Positions 47,154 through 57,853 of a DNA stretch of 64,000 bases are shown here, piece by piece. Positions within the stretch are counted from its first letter, which is position 1. Each line of letters starts with the position of its first letter. Origin of the DNA: Adineta vaga. Lineage: Eukaryota > Rotifera. A program made the translations under genes and the position numbers. Location: assembly GCA_021613535.1 (NCBI GenBank), contig CP075492.1:15996001-16060000 (forward strand). Reading direction: 5' to 3'. The notes under the pieces are model-generated. The model ran no database searches. It was not told the origin of the DNA and worked only from the letters and a program-made list of their open reading frames with translations.

Positions 47154-47449
47154 GTTTTTTTTTGCTTTCTTTTTTAGATCAGACAACGTCTAGCAAAGAT
47201 ATTTGCCGCGGCATCTTTTATTTTTATGTTAAAAAAAAGACACATCCGTTAAAATGCGTGAATAGAATGACATTTTCTTACTATATTCTGTTCTCTTGTA
47301 TATATAGAAATGTACTCTACATCAAAGATAAATAAGAAGAGCATTGAATAAGAATAGAGTTTATTGTCTTTAACAAACATTTATAATCATCTCTGTATGT
47401 GACTGAAACGTCAAATCGACTGCAATATATGCATACTGCAATTTGATTA

Positions 47450-48391
47450 TTACCACGGATTAGCTGTTGCACCCGACGTCAATTGTGAACTATTCAATGG
47501 TCCATAATAATTGACTGATGCAGTATTAGTTGCTATAATATTAATAGCATTTGTTGCACAAACATAGACCGTACTTGAACCACTTGTATAAACATTTGCG
47601 ATCAATGGACATTGAGATGTGGATGATGATCGAATCATTGATATTGTTGAAAAATCTGTTGCACTTATAGTAATCGAGTTTGTTGCACAAAGCCCTTGAA
47701 CTTCCGAACTATCTTGCACATTTACAACCGCGATTTGTGGACATACTGTTGAAGAGTCTATATAAATTTTCGATGATGTCGTAGCTTTAATAGACATTTG
47801 ATCACTTGCACAAAGATTTCGAACTGTTGAAGAACTTTGCACATTAGCGCCTACGATCTGAGGACATCTTGATTGTTTTAAAGATATTTCTGACGAATAC
47901 ATTGTTTTGATATTTAGTCGATCTGTTGAACAAAGATTGGTAATCTCAGCTGAACTAGTTGCAGTTGCATTAACTAATGTTGAACAACCATAAGTAGTGA
48001 ATGCATTAATACTATTTGAATTCATGACATTAATAATAATTGGTGGTAACGTAGTAGTTGTCGCTATACTCGGAGATATAATGATACGTTCAAAATCGAT
48101 AACACTTGAATCAACAGATGCGAACAGATTTGCATGTGTGAATATTTCGCCAAGCAATGTACATTGAAGAGAAGTAGTACGGTCGAAAATAACTAGATTA
48201 CATGTTGTAGATAGACGTGCACATTGTGCTATGCAAAGTATTTTTGATTTCGTTCGAAATTGAGCGAGTGAAGAACCAATCGATCGATAATTCATTTGAT
48301 TATATTCATAGCCTTTTACTTTTTCTAATAAACTAAGATTAGGGATAATAATATGACAAAAAAGCCAGAGCGTAAAAAACATATGTGTCAT
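47450..48391 (-). CDS. secreted PAN-like plus adhesin-type beta repeat protein
   Basis: A single exon of 313 residues. A signal peptide (MTHMFFTLWLFCHIIIPNLS) is followed by a PAN/apple-like part with paired Cys (KILCIAQCARLSTTCNLVIF, LQCTLLGE). A Thr-rich linker (IATTTTLPP) leads to four or five repeats of about 45 residues of the form CPQI(A/V)xxNVQxSSxVxxLCAx(N/D)xI(S/T)IxAT. Short alternating strands with SS turns and the ending NTASVNYYGP strongly resemble the right-handed beta-solenoid 'head GIN' domain (DUF2807) of bacterial surface proteins, with Cys pairs added. It probably binds carbohydrate or surfaces outside the cell. A bacterial source for the repeat domain is inference. Intact. 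Confidence 0.65.
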   Translation of the reverse strand: MTHMFFTLWLFCHIIIPNLSLLEKVKGYEYNQMNYRSIGSSLAQFRTKSKILCIAQCARLSTTCNLVIFDRTTSLQCTLLGEIFTHANLFASVDSSVIDFERIIISPSIATTTTLPPIIINVMNSNSINAFTTYGCSTLVNATATSSAEITNLCSTDRLNIKTMYSSEISLKQSRCPQIVGANVQSSSTVRNLCASDQMSIKATTSSKIYIDSSTVCPQIAVVNVQDSSEVQGLCATNSITISATDFSTISMIRSSSTSQCPLIANVYTSGSSTVYVCATNAINIIATNTASVNYYGPLNSSQLTSGATANPW

Positions 48392-49290
48392 TGAGTCGCA
48401 CTAAAAGAAAATGACAGGCATTCAGTGCAAAACAAAAGAAAATATTGAGAAATTGAGCAAACGATAATAGAAAAGTTAATCATGCAGAAATTTCTTTATT
48501 TTTAATCTTAACATAAAATAAGGTATACTAATTTAAGAGAATGTTTGTGCATCTTCATGTATCTATTTACTGAATAAATATCGAAAAACTATGTGGCTCA
48601 ATCTCTAATCATTAAACGATGATTAGGGTGTTCCTCACCCCCTCATCTAGAACATTCATGATATTCAATCTACTTGACAATCTCAAGGGAAACAAAATTA
48701 GTTTGTCACATTACGTTTATTCCGTTCGAGAAAAGGATATTCGGTAGAGACAATTGAGGAAATAATTATTTGATAACTATTTATTCATTTGCGTCTTTTC
48801 TTCATCAAATTGATATTTCTCAGCGATCGTATAAGTAATAATTCTGATGCAAATTGAACAGAAGTTTATCTGACATTCAATATACATATCAGAATTTATG
48901 TAATAGAAAAAACAGAAAATCATATAAATGAGTGCGAAATGTGCGAGTCTTGCGTAGATCAAATCTCACATCCATCCATCCATCCATCCTTATTATCGTA
49001 TTCGCTGAAACATGATCAATTGACATAGAGAAATAGAGCATTCGTTTCTCTATCAGCTTACAGAACAAGTGTGAAAGGGGCACTGAGCTGGCATTTTTGA
49101 TATGTCCTCAAGTGCTTCTAACACCTGATCTTCTATGATTCATTCAATTTGATAGATTTTATATAGAAAATATTTACAGAATTTTGGTTTCAACTTTATA
49201 AGTAAATATTTTTTCTGAGGAATATGTGCATTATTATAAAAGGTAGAGAAAAATATTGACTAGAATCCATTTGAAATCAATTCAATCGTT
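48392..49290. other. intergenic, divergent promoter region
   Basis: About 0.9 kb with a CATC tetranucleotide run at 48969-48990. Overlapping minus-strand open frames at 48777 and 48889 start without good ATG context and look like chance. No gene is called. Confidence 0.4.
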
Positions 49291-49578
49291 ATGAATTCAT
49301 ATATGTTCGATCATTTGATCAATTCATTGAAGAAAACGAATAATTCCGACAATCAAATGTATTTAATTACAAGAACTATTGGTAATGCTGGAGGAATATC
49401 AAGAACACAAGTGGCAGATTTGATGAAATATCTTTCGTCTGATCATGATAAACTTGAATTAGCAAAAATGGCTTATGGATATGTAACTGATCATAATTCT
49501 TATGATAATATTATTGGTAAAACATTTTCATCTCCGAATACAAAAGCATATTTAAACGAATATGTTCATCGATATTGA
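49291..49578 (+). CDS. DUF4476 domain protein
   Basis: A 95-residue single-exon protein from the ATG at 49291. The pattern follows DUF4476, a small helical domain found in bacteria and animals: TIGNAGGISRTQVADLMKYL is the 'helix that senses the order of aspartate/exon' part of the repeat, then SSDHDKLELAKMAYGYVTDH, with K-L-x-x-A-K-x-A-Y as the hallmark, and NSYDNIIGKTFSSPNTKAYL. There is no signal peptide or helix through a membrane, so it is probably cytosolic. Function of the domain is unknown. A coding-like A/T-rich 3' flank follows. Intact. Confidence 0.72.
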   Translation: MNSYMFDHLINSLKKTNNSDNQMYLITRTIGNAGGISRTQVADLMKYLSSDHDKLELAKMAYGYVTDHNSYDNIIGKTFSSPNTKAYLNEYVHRY

Positions 49579-49945
49579 CAATCTTTTTTTTTATAACAAC
49601 TGAAATTTTTTTCTTTAACCTTGAAAAAAATAAACTAAATGAGAAGAAATTTTTTATTCGTTTTTATGGTTATGAGGGTTATATAGAAATCAATACTTTC
49701 TTTTTAAATATTGAATTCACATTATGATGTTATATATTTCTCAAAAGCTTCACATGATATTATTTGTATTTTTTGCAGGTATATTTTGTTATTATTCTAA
49801 TGTTTATGTCCTCGATTTGATGTGTAGTTATTTTTCCTTTACTTGTAAAATAAATATTGCGCACGTTTTTTTCTCCGTACTTTCGTTTGTGCAAAATAAA
49901 TGTCGTTTTACTTTATTTATTGTGGGTAATTAGGAATCTAATGAA

Positions 49946-50722
49946 ATGATCGATTGGATTCACAAACGTTTAACAATACAAAACAGAAAAATTGATTATA
50001 AAGATGCGGATTATCTTAAAGTTATTGGAGCTGGATTACCTCGTACGGGTACATCATCATTGAAAGCTGCCCTTGAAATACTCGGTTTTGGTCCTTGTCA
50101 TCACATGGCTCATGTCTTTGAAGATGCTCAACGAGCTGAACAATTTATATGTGCATTCGATGATCGTCAAGTAGATTTCAGTGAATTAATGAAAGGATAT
50201 GGATCAACTGTTGATGCTCCAACAGTTGTATTTTATAAAGATATTCATCGTACTTATCCAAAAGCAAAAATCATTCTTACTGTTCGTGATAGTGCAGAAA
50301 AATGGTTTGAAAGTGTACAAAATACTATTGGTTCAAGTGGTACTGATCTGAGTTATTTGATCATTGTTTATCCAATTCGTTTTATACGGTTACAATGTCT
50401 TGTTAATAGAAAAGTATTTCAAACTTGGATCAAGGATTATGGAAGTCTTGGACCTCATATTCATGATTTACATAATGAGAAAATAATTAAGGAAAATCGA
50501 AAAGATGATTTACTTGTATTTAATGTTAAAGAAGGTTGGCCTCCATTATGTAAATTTCTTGATGTACCCATTCCAGAAAATATTCCATTTCCAAATGTTA
50601 ATGATACTAAACATCTTCAACGTATTTTTCGTATCATTCAATTTGCAGGAACAATGATTTGGTTCGGTATTTTCCTCGTGATCGGTACTACCATTTATAT
50701 CTTTCTTCGATTCATGAATTAA
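49946..50722 (+). CDS. sulfotransferase family protein (Sulfotransfer_4)
   Basis: A single exon of 258 residues. The PAPS-binding loop is KVIGAGLPRTGTSSLKAALE near residue 28, followed by GFGPCHHMAHVFED. The 3'-phosphate-binding segment is KAKIILTVRDSAEKWFESVQ. DLLVFNVKEGWPPLCKFLDV is the usual late motif, and a C-terminal helix (GTMIWFGIFLVIGTTIYIFL) anchors it to a membrane. The family is common in fungi, protists and bacteria and is named for likeness to sulfotransferases; real substrates are mostly unknown. Its rarity in animals, with a missing intron, suggests transfer. A broken partial copy lies 400 bp downstream. Intact. Confidence 0.82.
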   Translation: MIDWIHKRLTIQNRKIDYKDADYLKVIGAGLPRTGTSSLKAALEILGFGPCHHMAHVFEDAQRAEQFICAFDDRQVDFSELMKGYGSTVDAPTVVFYKDIHRTYPKAKIILTVRDSAEKWFESVQNTIGSSGTDLSYLIIVYPIRFIRLQCLVNRKVFQTWIKDYGSLGPHIHDLHNEKIIKENRKDDLLVFNVKEGWPPLCKFLDVPIPENIPFPNVNDTKHLQRIFRIIQFAGTMIWFGIFLVIGTTIYIFLRFMN

Positions 50723-51134
50723 ACGATTCGTTTTGTTTTAATAATAAAAAACTGCCTTTTATATCAATATCACCTAACAAAATATCTCTCTAATTTGCTT
50801 TTCTAAATCAATTCAATTTTAACATTGAACTGCATGTTCTTTTCATGAATTAGGGGTGATGGTAGATCTTCATTAAGTTCAATTTTATTTATTCGAAAAT
50901 AAATACAACAACTATGCTTTGTTATGATGAGACCATCAATTGCTTTCGATGGCATATCAGCTGTCGCTAGCAAACTACCCGTATCTATACTTGTGTTATA
51001 TACACCGAAGACGGTCTTATCAACAGTAACAAGCGAGACGATTTTATATTTAAAGATATCCAATAGGTAAACTTGATCAAATTAAATTTATTAATTTATA
51101 TAAACAATTTCATTCCCCTTGAGATCAAATATCG

Positions 51135-51292
51135 ATGCTTCAGAATTTCTATTTTATAAAGATATTTATCGGACTTCTCGAAAAGTAAAAATTATTCTGA
51201 CTCGTGATAGTGCAGAAGAATGATTTGAAAGTGTACAAAACACGATTGGTATTTGATTATTGTTTATCCAATTCATTTGATACGTTTGAATG
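51135..51292 (+). pseudogene. partial copy of the sulfotransferase gene
   Basis: The plus strand reads FLFYKDIYRTSRKVKIILT, then RDSAEE, stop, FESVQNTIG, then LLFIQFI, matching VVFYKDIHRTYPKAKIILTV and later text of the gene at 49946. One codon is lost (the Val before RDSA), Lys-Trp became a stop, and a block after NTIG is deleted. Its 3' end meets the SDR gene's stop on the other strand. Confidence 0.8.
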
Positions 51293-52249
51293 TTGACCAG
51301 TGCGAGAAGAGATTTCACAAGTATGTTCCCAAACTTTCTTTAACATTTCTACATCCAATACTTCCTTATTTGAAACAGTTTCGCCTTTCTCATCGATACA
51401 TCTCCAACCTTTCTCTGTTTCTACTATACCATGTATCATAAACTCTGCACATTCTTCAGGACTGATACCCCAGCCAAGGGTGTTCAAAGCTTTTGCAGGT
51501 AATCGAAGATAAAAAGGTAAACCATTGACTATAGGAGTTCTAACAACACCTGGAAATGCATGTATAAAACTAACATTAGCATTTTCTGGTTGAGCAGCAA
51601 GATATTGAATGACAAGATCAGTAAATGCCATAACATGATTAAAAGCTGCCAAAACCGAATAGTTTTTTTCGAGGGCCATATCATCCCAATGAATTTTCGA
51701 TGCATTACCTCTTTTACAATTCATAACAAAGAGAACTTTACCACCATGTGAAGATGATCGAAGTAATGGAAGAAGTTCTTTGACAAATAAAACTCGACCA
51801 TAATAACTTAGAGCTGCTTTATCATCAATATTTTCTTCAGTTGGTGTACGACCAGTGAATTTTAATACGCCTTGAGATAAAATGAGTACGTCAACTGCAG
51901 TAATTTGCTTAGTAATTCTTCGAATTTCCGACATTAATGAGAGATCGGCGCTTATAAAATTTCCATTCGAACCTAATTGAGATAAGATTTCATCGGCAGC
52001 AGATTGACTACGTCCAATAATTGTTACATGAGCGTTCGGACAATGCTTACGGTATGCAAGAGCGATTCCGCGACCAATACCAGATGTACCCCCACCTATG
52101 ACTACACGTAGAGGTGGTTGTAAAGAAGACAATATTTGTGTGTTCGAAGCAGCAACAACACTCGCAGTAGACATGTTATAGAGCGATTCAAAATCTATAA
52201 TGAGTGTAAGAGAATAGAGGACGATAGTATTCTTTTTTTGCATCGTCAT
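51257..52249 (-). CDS. short-chain dehydrogenase/reductase
   Basis: A single exon of 330 residues; the first ATG is at 52249, but MSTASVVAAS (about 52174) is a likelier start. The NAD(P) fold begins LRVVIGGGTSGIGRGIALAY, with Gly-rich GGGTSGIG. VDVLILSQGVLKF stands for the NAG motif (SQG here). The usual YxxxK pair is not clear: the matching place reads KNYSVLAAFNHVMAFT, with Tyr but no Lys four residues on. FIHAFPGVVRTPI is the PG motif. This variant core, including the D-M-x-L-E-x-N-Y stretch and HAFPG, is like fungal oxidoreductases of the SDR class. Substrate unknown and catalytic competence uncertain. Otherwise intact. Confidence 0.8.
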   Translation of the reverse strand: MTMQKKNTIVLYSLTLIIDFESLYNMSTASVVAASNTQILSSLQPPLRVVIGGGTSGIGRGIALAYRKHCPNAHVTIIGRSQSAADEILSQLGSNGNFISADLSLMSEIRRITKQITAVDVLILSQGVLKFTGRTPTEENIDDKAALSYYGRVLFVKELLPLLRSSSHGGKVLFVMNCKRGNASKIHWDDMALEKNYSVLAAFNHVMAFTDLVIQYLAAQPENANVSFIHAFPGVVRTPIVNGLPFYLRLPAKALNTLGWGISPEECAEFMIHGIVETEKGWRCIDEKGETVSNKEVLDVEMLKKVWEHTCEISSRTGQHSNVSNELDKQ

Positions 52250-52655
52250 ACAGAACAGAGAACAGAAAAAAAGCCAGTGACAGCGTGATGGTTATGTAAG
52301 GTAGAAAAAGTCGCACGCATCTATACTTCTTGTACTTCGTCGCACTTTCAGTGTTTTCTCGTACGCTTCTGTTTTTAAATAAAAAATGTTACGTAACAAA
52401 GGGTGTATTATAGTCACTGAGGACATTAGCTACTGAATAGTTAAGAATCGTTCAGTAATTAATCGCTTTCGTCCAAAAATTTCCGAAAACTCTCTTTTGT
52501 ACGTTCGTGATGGTAAGACATACGACGAATGTGAGAAGGGATGGAATGTACGAAATAAAGTAGCCAACTAAAAATATCCAAGGATTACGTGCTGACTTCA
52601 TACAACCGGTAACAGACGTGATGACAAGAAGAGGTAACTTAAGAATGATTTCGAG

Positions 52656-52722
52656 CGAGTGTGGGTATGGGATGGGTGAATACAAGTGACTCTCACTCAC
52701 CCACACCCACACCCACACCCAG
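52656..52722. repeat. telomere-like hairpin with CCCACA units
   Basis: A G-rich arm (GTGTGGGTATGGGATGGGTG) and a C-rich arm with three CCCACA units can pair across a loop of about 20 nt. From memory, bdelloid telomeres carry TGTGGG repeats, whose complement is CCCACA. Confidence 0.6.
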
Positions 52723-53953
52723 CTAAAATAATGGTCAGCAGCATCGTAATATAAACAAGCGTGCATTAAATTGAATCCATAGTGTTGATCTGCACCTATC
52801 AAAATCATTGTTAACTAATGGAGAAAAATAATTCAAACTAGCATTGATGTAAAAATAGCAACTAAAGTTATCTTCAACAGATTAGATTTGATAAATCAAT
52901 CAGATTGCAAGAGTATTCACATATTGAGCTACCTATACCCTCCTTCTGATCTCTTTCTTTTTATAGAAGCTATGCTGATAACGAAGGAAAATATAAATAT
53001 AAATTCTCTTTAACAAATACTATGAATAGTTTTATATCTGCCGTCTACGTGCTCAACATGTTATACTATCTATCACGTACAATCGTTTTTAGTTAGCGGG
53101 AAATTATGTGTGAGTATGAACGAGTGAGATCTGAAATAATGCGTTTCTATGTATGATACCGGTTAGAACAGAGAAACATATTAAAATGAGAATGATTGAA
53201 TCTTATAGAATTATGAGATGCGATAAATAATAAAATTCATCGATTGACGTTTGGTGTCTATAGTGAATGTGTTATATATGTCTGCAAACGTTTTCAATTA
53301 TTGATAGTTATGGTGCGCTTGAACAACGAATTCTATGTCATCAATTACTAAGATGGTTTAGTTCTGTCTGTAATATATAATATTATGATAAGAAACAACT
53401 CACAAATCATTAGTGTATAAGATGACACAAAAATAAAACATGGTACCCACCTGTACCCTCAGTTCGATGAAGATTCATTACAGGATTCATATCAAGGTGA
53501 TGATTTTACTCATTTCTCTTTTGTTATTCAAACCTTATTCTAATCTTATCAAAATATGTCAAATTGGGAAATAGGCATCAGATGTAATGATTTACAAGAA
53601 TTTTCATTTATCGAAATCAACATCGAATAGAACGTGATGTAATTCCCAAAAAGTCGTTGCCATATACTTTTCACTAAGCATTATATAAAGAAAGAAAAGA
53701 AAAACATTTTTGTTTGTTATAATAATTGGGAAATCTTTTTTTTCTATTCTTTCTCGTTCGAAAGTAATCGTTGAAATTCTTTGTTCATAAAACTGAAGAA
53801 AGAGAAAAGAAATTTCCATGACAATATTCTATATGGAAACAACGCTTCATATTTTGTTATACTTTATTCCAAAAAGAGTCCTCTGTAAGTACATTAGAAT
53901 TTGTGTTAGAAGTTTCCTTAAGAATGACCTACTTTAATTAGTCTATGTTTATC

Positions 53954-53965
53954 GAATAATTTTAG
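53954..53965 (+). promoter_or_regulatory. possible trans-splice acceptor at a start codon
   Basis: The sequence AATAATTTTAG lies directly before the ATG of the ARM-TIR-SAM gene. Bdelloids add a spliced leader to many mRNAs, and an acceptor touching the ATG would give a very short 5' leader. An ordinary 5' intron would look the same. Confidence 0.35.
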
Positions 53966-56513
53966 ATGGGTGGTTGTGCTGCTCGTTCTCGAGTTGAAGT
54001 TCATGATTATACGGATCAAATTTCAATTCATTCAAATAAAATCGATAATCATTTGATTGATAATAAAAATATATTTGAATTATTTGATAAAATATTCGAT
54101 GATATTGAAAATAATGACTTCGAATTAAAACATTTTCGTCAACGATTCGATGAAAATCATATTAAAATCAATGAATTAATTGATATCAATATAATAAATC
54201 ATAAATTCATATTCTTATTAAAACAAACACTTTTTCACATCTTAATCAAATGGAATTCATCAGAAAATGACATTTTAAATGAAAATGAAATCATTATTTT
54301 TCGAAATATTTCTAAATTCTTTTACGAAATAACTCAATGTTTTAATCAACAAACATCACCAAAGATTTATCAATTATTCTTTTCAACAATACCATTTATT
54401 GATATAATGAAACAATGTTTAGATAATATGGCACTAAATGGTAAACATTTAAATGAAGATTCTAATTTACAAAGTTTTACTTATCTTCTAAATACATTTC
54501 GAAGTTTTCCAACAAATTCAAATCATTTAATTGATGAAATCGATTCATTATTCGTATTAATTCTTTCAGTTTCAAATATCCTTCGTTCAAATTATTATTT
54601 TCAAACATTTCTTCAATTCTCATATGAAAGTTCAAAATTAAATTCAATACAAGATTTTCTTTTAGACAAATGTCCTCTATTTATCATTGCTTATAAAGGA
54701 AAATCTTCAATTGAAATTCATGATACATTACTTGAACAAACATTTGATCAATATATTGAAATTTTAGAACATTTTCTTCCTTATATTGATTCGTGGTCGA
54801 CATCGATTATTCGTGTAATTACACATATTATCGATATAATGATCAATGCTTCATCAACAACTCAAATTCATTTATTTGAACAACCGAAATTAATTGATTA
54901 TGCATTGATTATTGTTAAAAATGAATATCTTTGTTCAAATTTAGATTCACCGATTGAAACACCACAAATTTGGTTAATAAATTCCATTTTAACAGGTTTA
55001 CATAATATGATTTATAATTCGAAACTTTTAGCAATATTAAAAAGAAAAACAATGACAAACATATTTCTTGATATAGCAACAAAAGCTTCATATGATCGAA
55101 TTCAAATTCATTCGTATCTTATTCTAGCTGGAATTTTAAGTGAAGAAGAAATACAAAAATTGAATAATTCAAAAGATATAACAAACATTTTCTTCAAATA
55201 TTTAAATAAAGCAATGAAATCACAAGAACATATTTATAAAGGTGTTACTTTATTTGGTATACTTTCGGGATTAAAAAGTTTGTTTAAAATAAAGAAAGTA
55301 AATCAAATCTTTTTTTCTTTTTTTGTTAGCACTTGTACAACATGAAGAAATCAAAGATGCTATTCAAAATGAAGATACAAATTTAGAATTACTTTCAGAG
55401 ATTATTTTTAAGACTAATAATCAAGAATTAGCGCATGCGTTAAGCATTCTATGGACATTATCATTTAACAAAAATGTGGCATTAACAATTCGAAAAAATA
55501 CTATTTTAATTGATAGAATTCGAATTTTAGCGAAAAACAACAAATCAAATGGAAAAGAATCGATAAAAATCCAGAATGTTATTTCAAGTGCAGCTGAAGG
55601 TATTCTATGGGAAATTGAAGATGAAATTACACTTCGCGAACAAAAACAAACAGAAATAAAGAAAGTTATAGAGAATGAATTAAATCATAGTCCATTTATT
55701 AAATCTAACTCAACAAAACAAAAATACGATATTATGATTAGTTATTCACATGATGATAAACAAATTATTCATAAAATAGCTGATTGTTTAGTTAATGATG
55801 GTTTTAATATTTGGATTGATAAGAATAATATTACGGGTTCAACACCCGTTGCAATTGCTGATGGTATTGAAAATAGTGAAATTATTTTAATTGGAATGAC
55901 ATTTAGTTATAAAATAAGTCCTTGGTGTCAAAGAGAAGGTAATTATGCATTTCAAAGACAAACGAAAATCATTCCATTAAAATTACCACCAGCTTATATT
56001 CCGGATGGATGGCTTGGTTTACTTTTAACAAATTTAAATTATATAAATTTTGTTAAATTTAATTTTGATATTGCTTATGAACAATTAAAAAAAGAAATTC
56101 AATTACATAAACAACAACAAACAAATCTTTCACAAATCAATTCATCAAATTTACCAATTATCAATGAAATTCTTTTACATCAAGATGAATATGTCTATCC
56201 ACCACAATCCAATGGTCTTTATGAAAAAATTCCAATTGAAAATTGGACAAATGAAAATGTGAAGGATTTCTTAAATGATAAAAAATTATATCCATTTATT
56301 TTACTTTGTAAAGATATGAATGGTTCATCTCTATATGAATTATATAAATTTTCTAATCAAAATTCATCTTTAGCTTTTGAATCTCTACAAAAACAATTAT
56401 CAAATAAATATAATTATCATGATCTATCTCCAATTGAATATTCAAGATTTATTAGTGAAATTAAATCATTTACTTCATCAACTACACAATCACGTCTTTG
56501 TATTGTTATGTAA
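53966..56513 (+). CDS. ARM-TIR-SAM protein with myristoylation signal
   Basis: Two exons (53966-55277, 55330-56513; 52-bp intron) give 831 residues. The start MGGCAARSR is an N-myristoylation signal with Cys for palmitoylation, so membrane attachment is expected. Residues about 30-540 are all-helical, armadillo/HEAT-like (IWLINSILTGLHNMIYNSKL). At about 569-700 is a TIR domain (KYDIMISYSHDDKQIIHKIA, GFNIWIDKNNITGSTPVAIA, GWLGLLLTNLNYINF). Glu near 640 in SPWCQREGNYAF sits where SARM1 has its catalytic Glu (W...E), so NAD-cleaving activity is plausible. A SAM-like domain follows at about 740-810 (IENWTNENVKDFLNDKKLYP). SARM1 has ARM-SAM-SAM-TIR; here the order is ARM-TIR-SAM. The role is probably NAD-based stress or defence signalling. 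Intact. Confidence 0.85.
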
Positions 56514-56640
56514 TTTTTTTTCATTTTAAATAGAATAAAATAATCTTATAGGATCCACAATTGGATAGAAACACATTTTGACAGTTTGTACTTTAGAAAA
56601 AAGTTGACTTATTCACAAAAATTCTTTGAATTATAAGCTG

Positions 56641-57853
56641 TTAATAATAATTATCATCGTCAGAATAAGAGTCACTTTCTTCTGAAGATCCTCGGACATG
56701 AATTTCAAATGGGTTCTCAAGTTGTTGAATTCGATCGTTGAACCATGTTGGTCGTTGATCAACAATACGGACAGGAATTTGATATATGTTAGATGCATGA
56801 CGAAAACACCACAAACGACGATTATTTAACGTCCAAAGGTTTCCACTTCGTGTTTTTATCACGTCAATCGTTGGTATGTCATCAATACTAGTTGATCCAT
56901 CTGCAAGATCTTGTTTCAGCTGCTCAATAGTTTGTCCATTCGAAAATCGAGCTAAATAAAATATGTAAGACGCTTTGTAAAACTCACACTCATAGATATA
57001 TCGAATATTATCAACTCGACTAGCTAATAAATGAAATTTAAATCAACGTACGACTAATGGATGTTTGAGTATACCGTATACGTCGTGGATTTATATATAC
57101 AACATCATCATTATCATCTTCTTCTTCTTCGTTGATATCATCGTCGAAGTCATCATTGACTTGCCACATAGAACTACCATCCTCTTTGAAGATATAGTAA
57201 TTATTTCTATCATACGGATCGAGTACAAAGTATTTTGTATGCTTCAAATGTTTGTTAATGTAGGATGGTATATTTTGTGACCAGCAAGCAGTACCATCGT
57301 CAAACGATACCCACCATGTATTATCACATCCAAATGTAATATTTTCAACCCGTGTTAGAGTTTTTTTACGCCTATTCAATTTATTATGGAAGTCCCTTGG
57401 GATATTATTCCATGATAAACTTAAATCGGCATATTGTAATATGTAGCCATCGTCGTCACTGAACCAGAGCTTTTCACGAAAGAAAATAAAATTCAATCAT
57501 ATAAGCGCAAAGTCAGGCGTATAATTTTCTTACTTTGTATGGTTTATCGTTTGAGTTTTTCAATTCATCTCTTGTATCTCTATCTTTTACATAATAAAAT
57601 ATTTCGCCGTTATCAAGTCTATAAAAAAAGTCGTTTTTGAGAGCTCTATCTGTATGTATATACATATGGATTACCTTAAAAAACATTGTTTGTACGGTCC
57701 AAGTGATACAAATTCAATATTAGATGTTGCCTGATGCATTTTTTTAAATAATGATCTTGGCACGCCTTCACTTGACCATGAACCATTATCAAACAGTATT
57801 ACATAGGACGAGTCGTATAGCGCAATATGAGACGGAATTCGTGACTGAGCCAT
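56641..57853 (-). CDS. W/DG-repeat protein, family unknown
   Basis: Four exons rebuilt (57853-57675, 57618-57534, 57469-57052, 57023-56641) with phases 2, 0 and 1 encode 354 residues starting MAQSRIPSHIALYDSSYVIL. Repeats of about 45-50 residues share F-x-D-(D/N)-G-x-x-x-W followed by x-x-(I/V)-P-x-x-(L/F): ILFDNGSWSSEGVPRSLFKK, FSDDDGYILQYADLSLSW..IP, SFDDGTACWSQNIPSYINKH and IFKEDGSSMWQV, each after a phrase like FVSLGPYKQCFL or ITFGCDNTWWV. This suggests a small beta-propeller. An acidic run (INEEEEDDNDDV) and a C-terminal part with SSEESDSYSDDDNYY follow. No signal peptide. I cannot name the family; similar repeat text is known to me from fungal proteins. Last intron placement is less sure. 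Confidence 0.6.

Larger units (their letters stand above)
46379..47163. mobile_element. short Mutator-like element, SWIM remnant inside
   Basis: Terminal inverted repeats of about 45 bp bound a 766-bp element (46388-47153). The left end reads GACTTATATTTAATTGAGCG and the right end, complemented, GGCTTGTATTTATTTGAGCA; the next 25 bases, to TTGGAATGAGCAATAA, are identical. Several AGCAATAA subrepeats follow inwards on both sides. G followed by eight T flanks the left end and G followed by nine T the right, a likely 9-bp target duplication as in Mutator elements. Inside are MAQSKRVADYMFDSEN (from 46592) and, after a G-rich insertion, CTCPSFMKNYVCKHTIG with a basic tail KRKRGRPSKAKK, a SWIM zinc finger as at the C terminus of MULE transposases. 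The catalytic core is missing: a deletion derivative. Confidence 0.75.
52250..53965. other. intergenic with (CCCACA)n hairpin
   Basis: About 1.7 kb. The clearest telomere-like spot in the window is here: GTGTGGGTATGGGATGGGTG at 52658-52678 faces CTCACCCACACCCACACCCA at 52695-52720. A shorter ACCCACCTGTACCCTC is near 53451-53463. No gene is recognised; open frames at 52452 and 53604 are chance. Confidence 0.5.

Noticed and set aside
50803-51063. 86-codon minus-strand frame
   Set aside because: Composition is protein-like but the start is TTG, no exon joins it, and no family is recognised; it may be an old remnant.
52452-52808. Minus-strand frame reading WVWVWVWVSES
   Set aside because: Reads through the CCCACA repeat; the dipeptide run is a repeat artefact.
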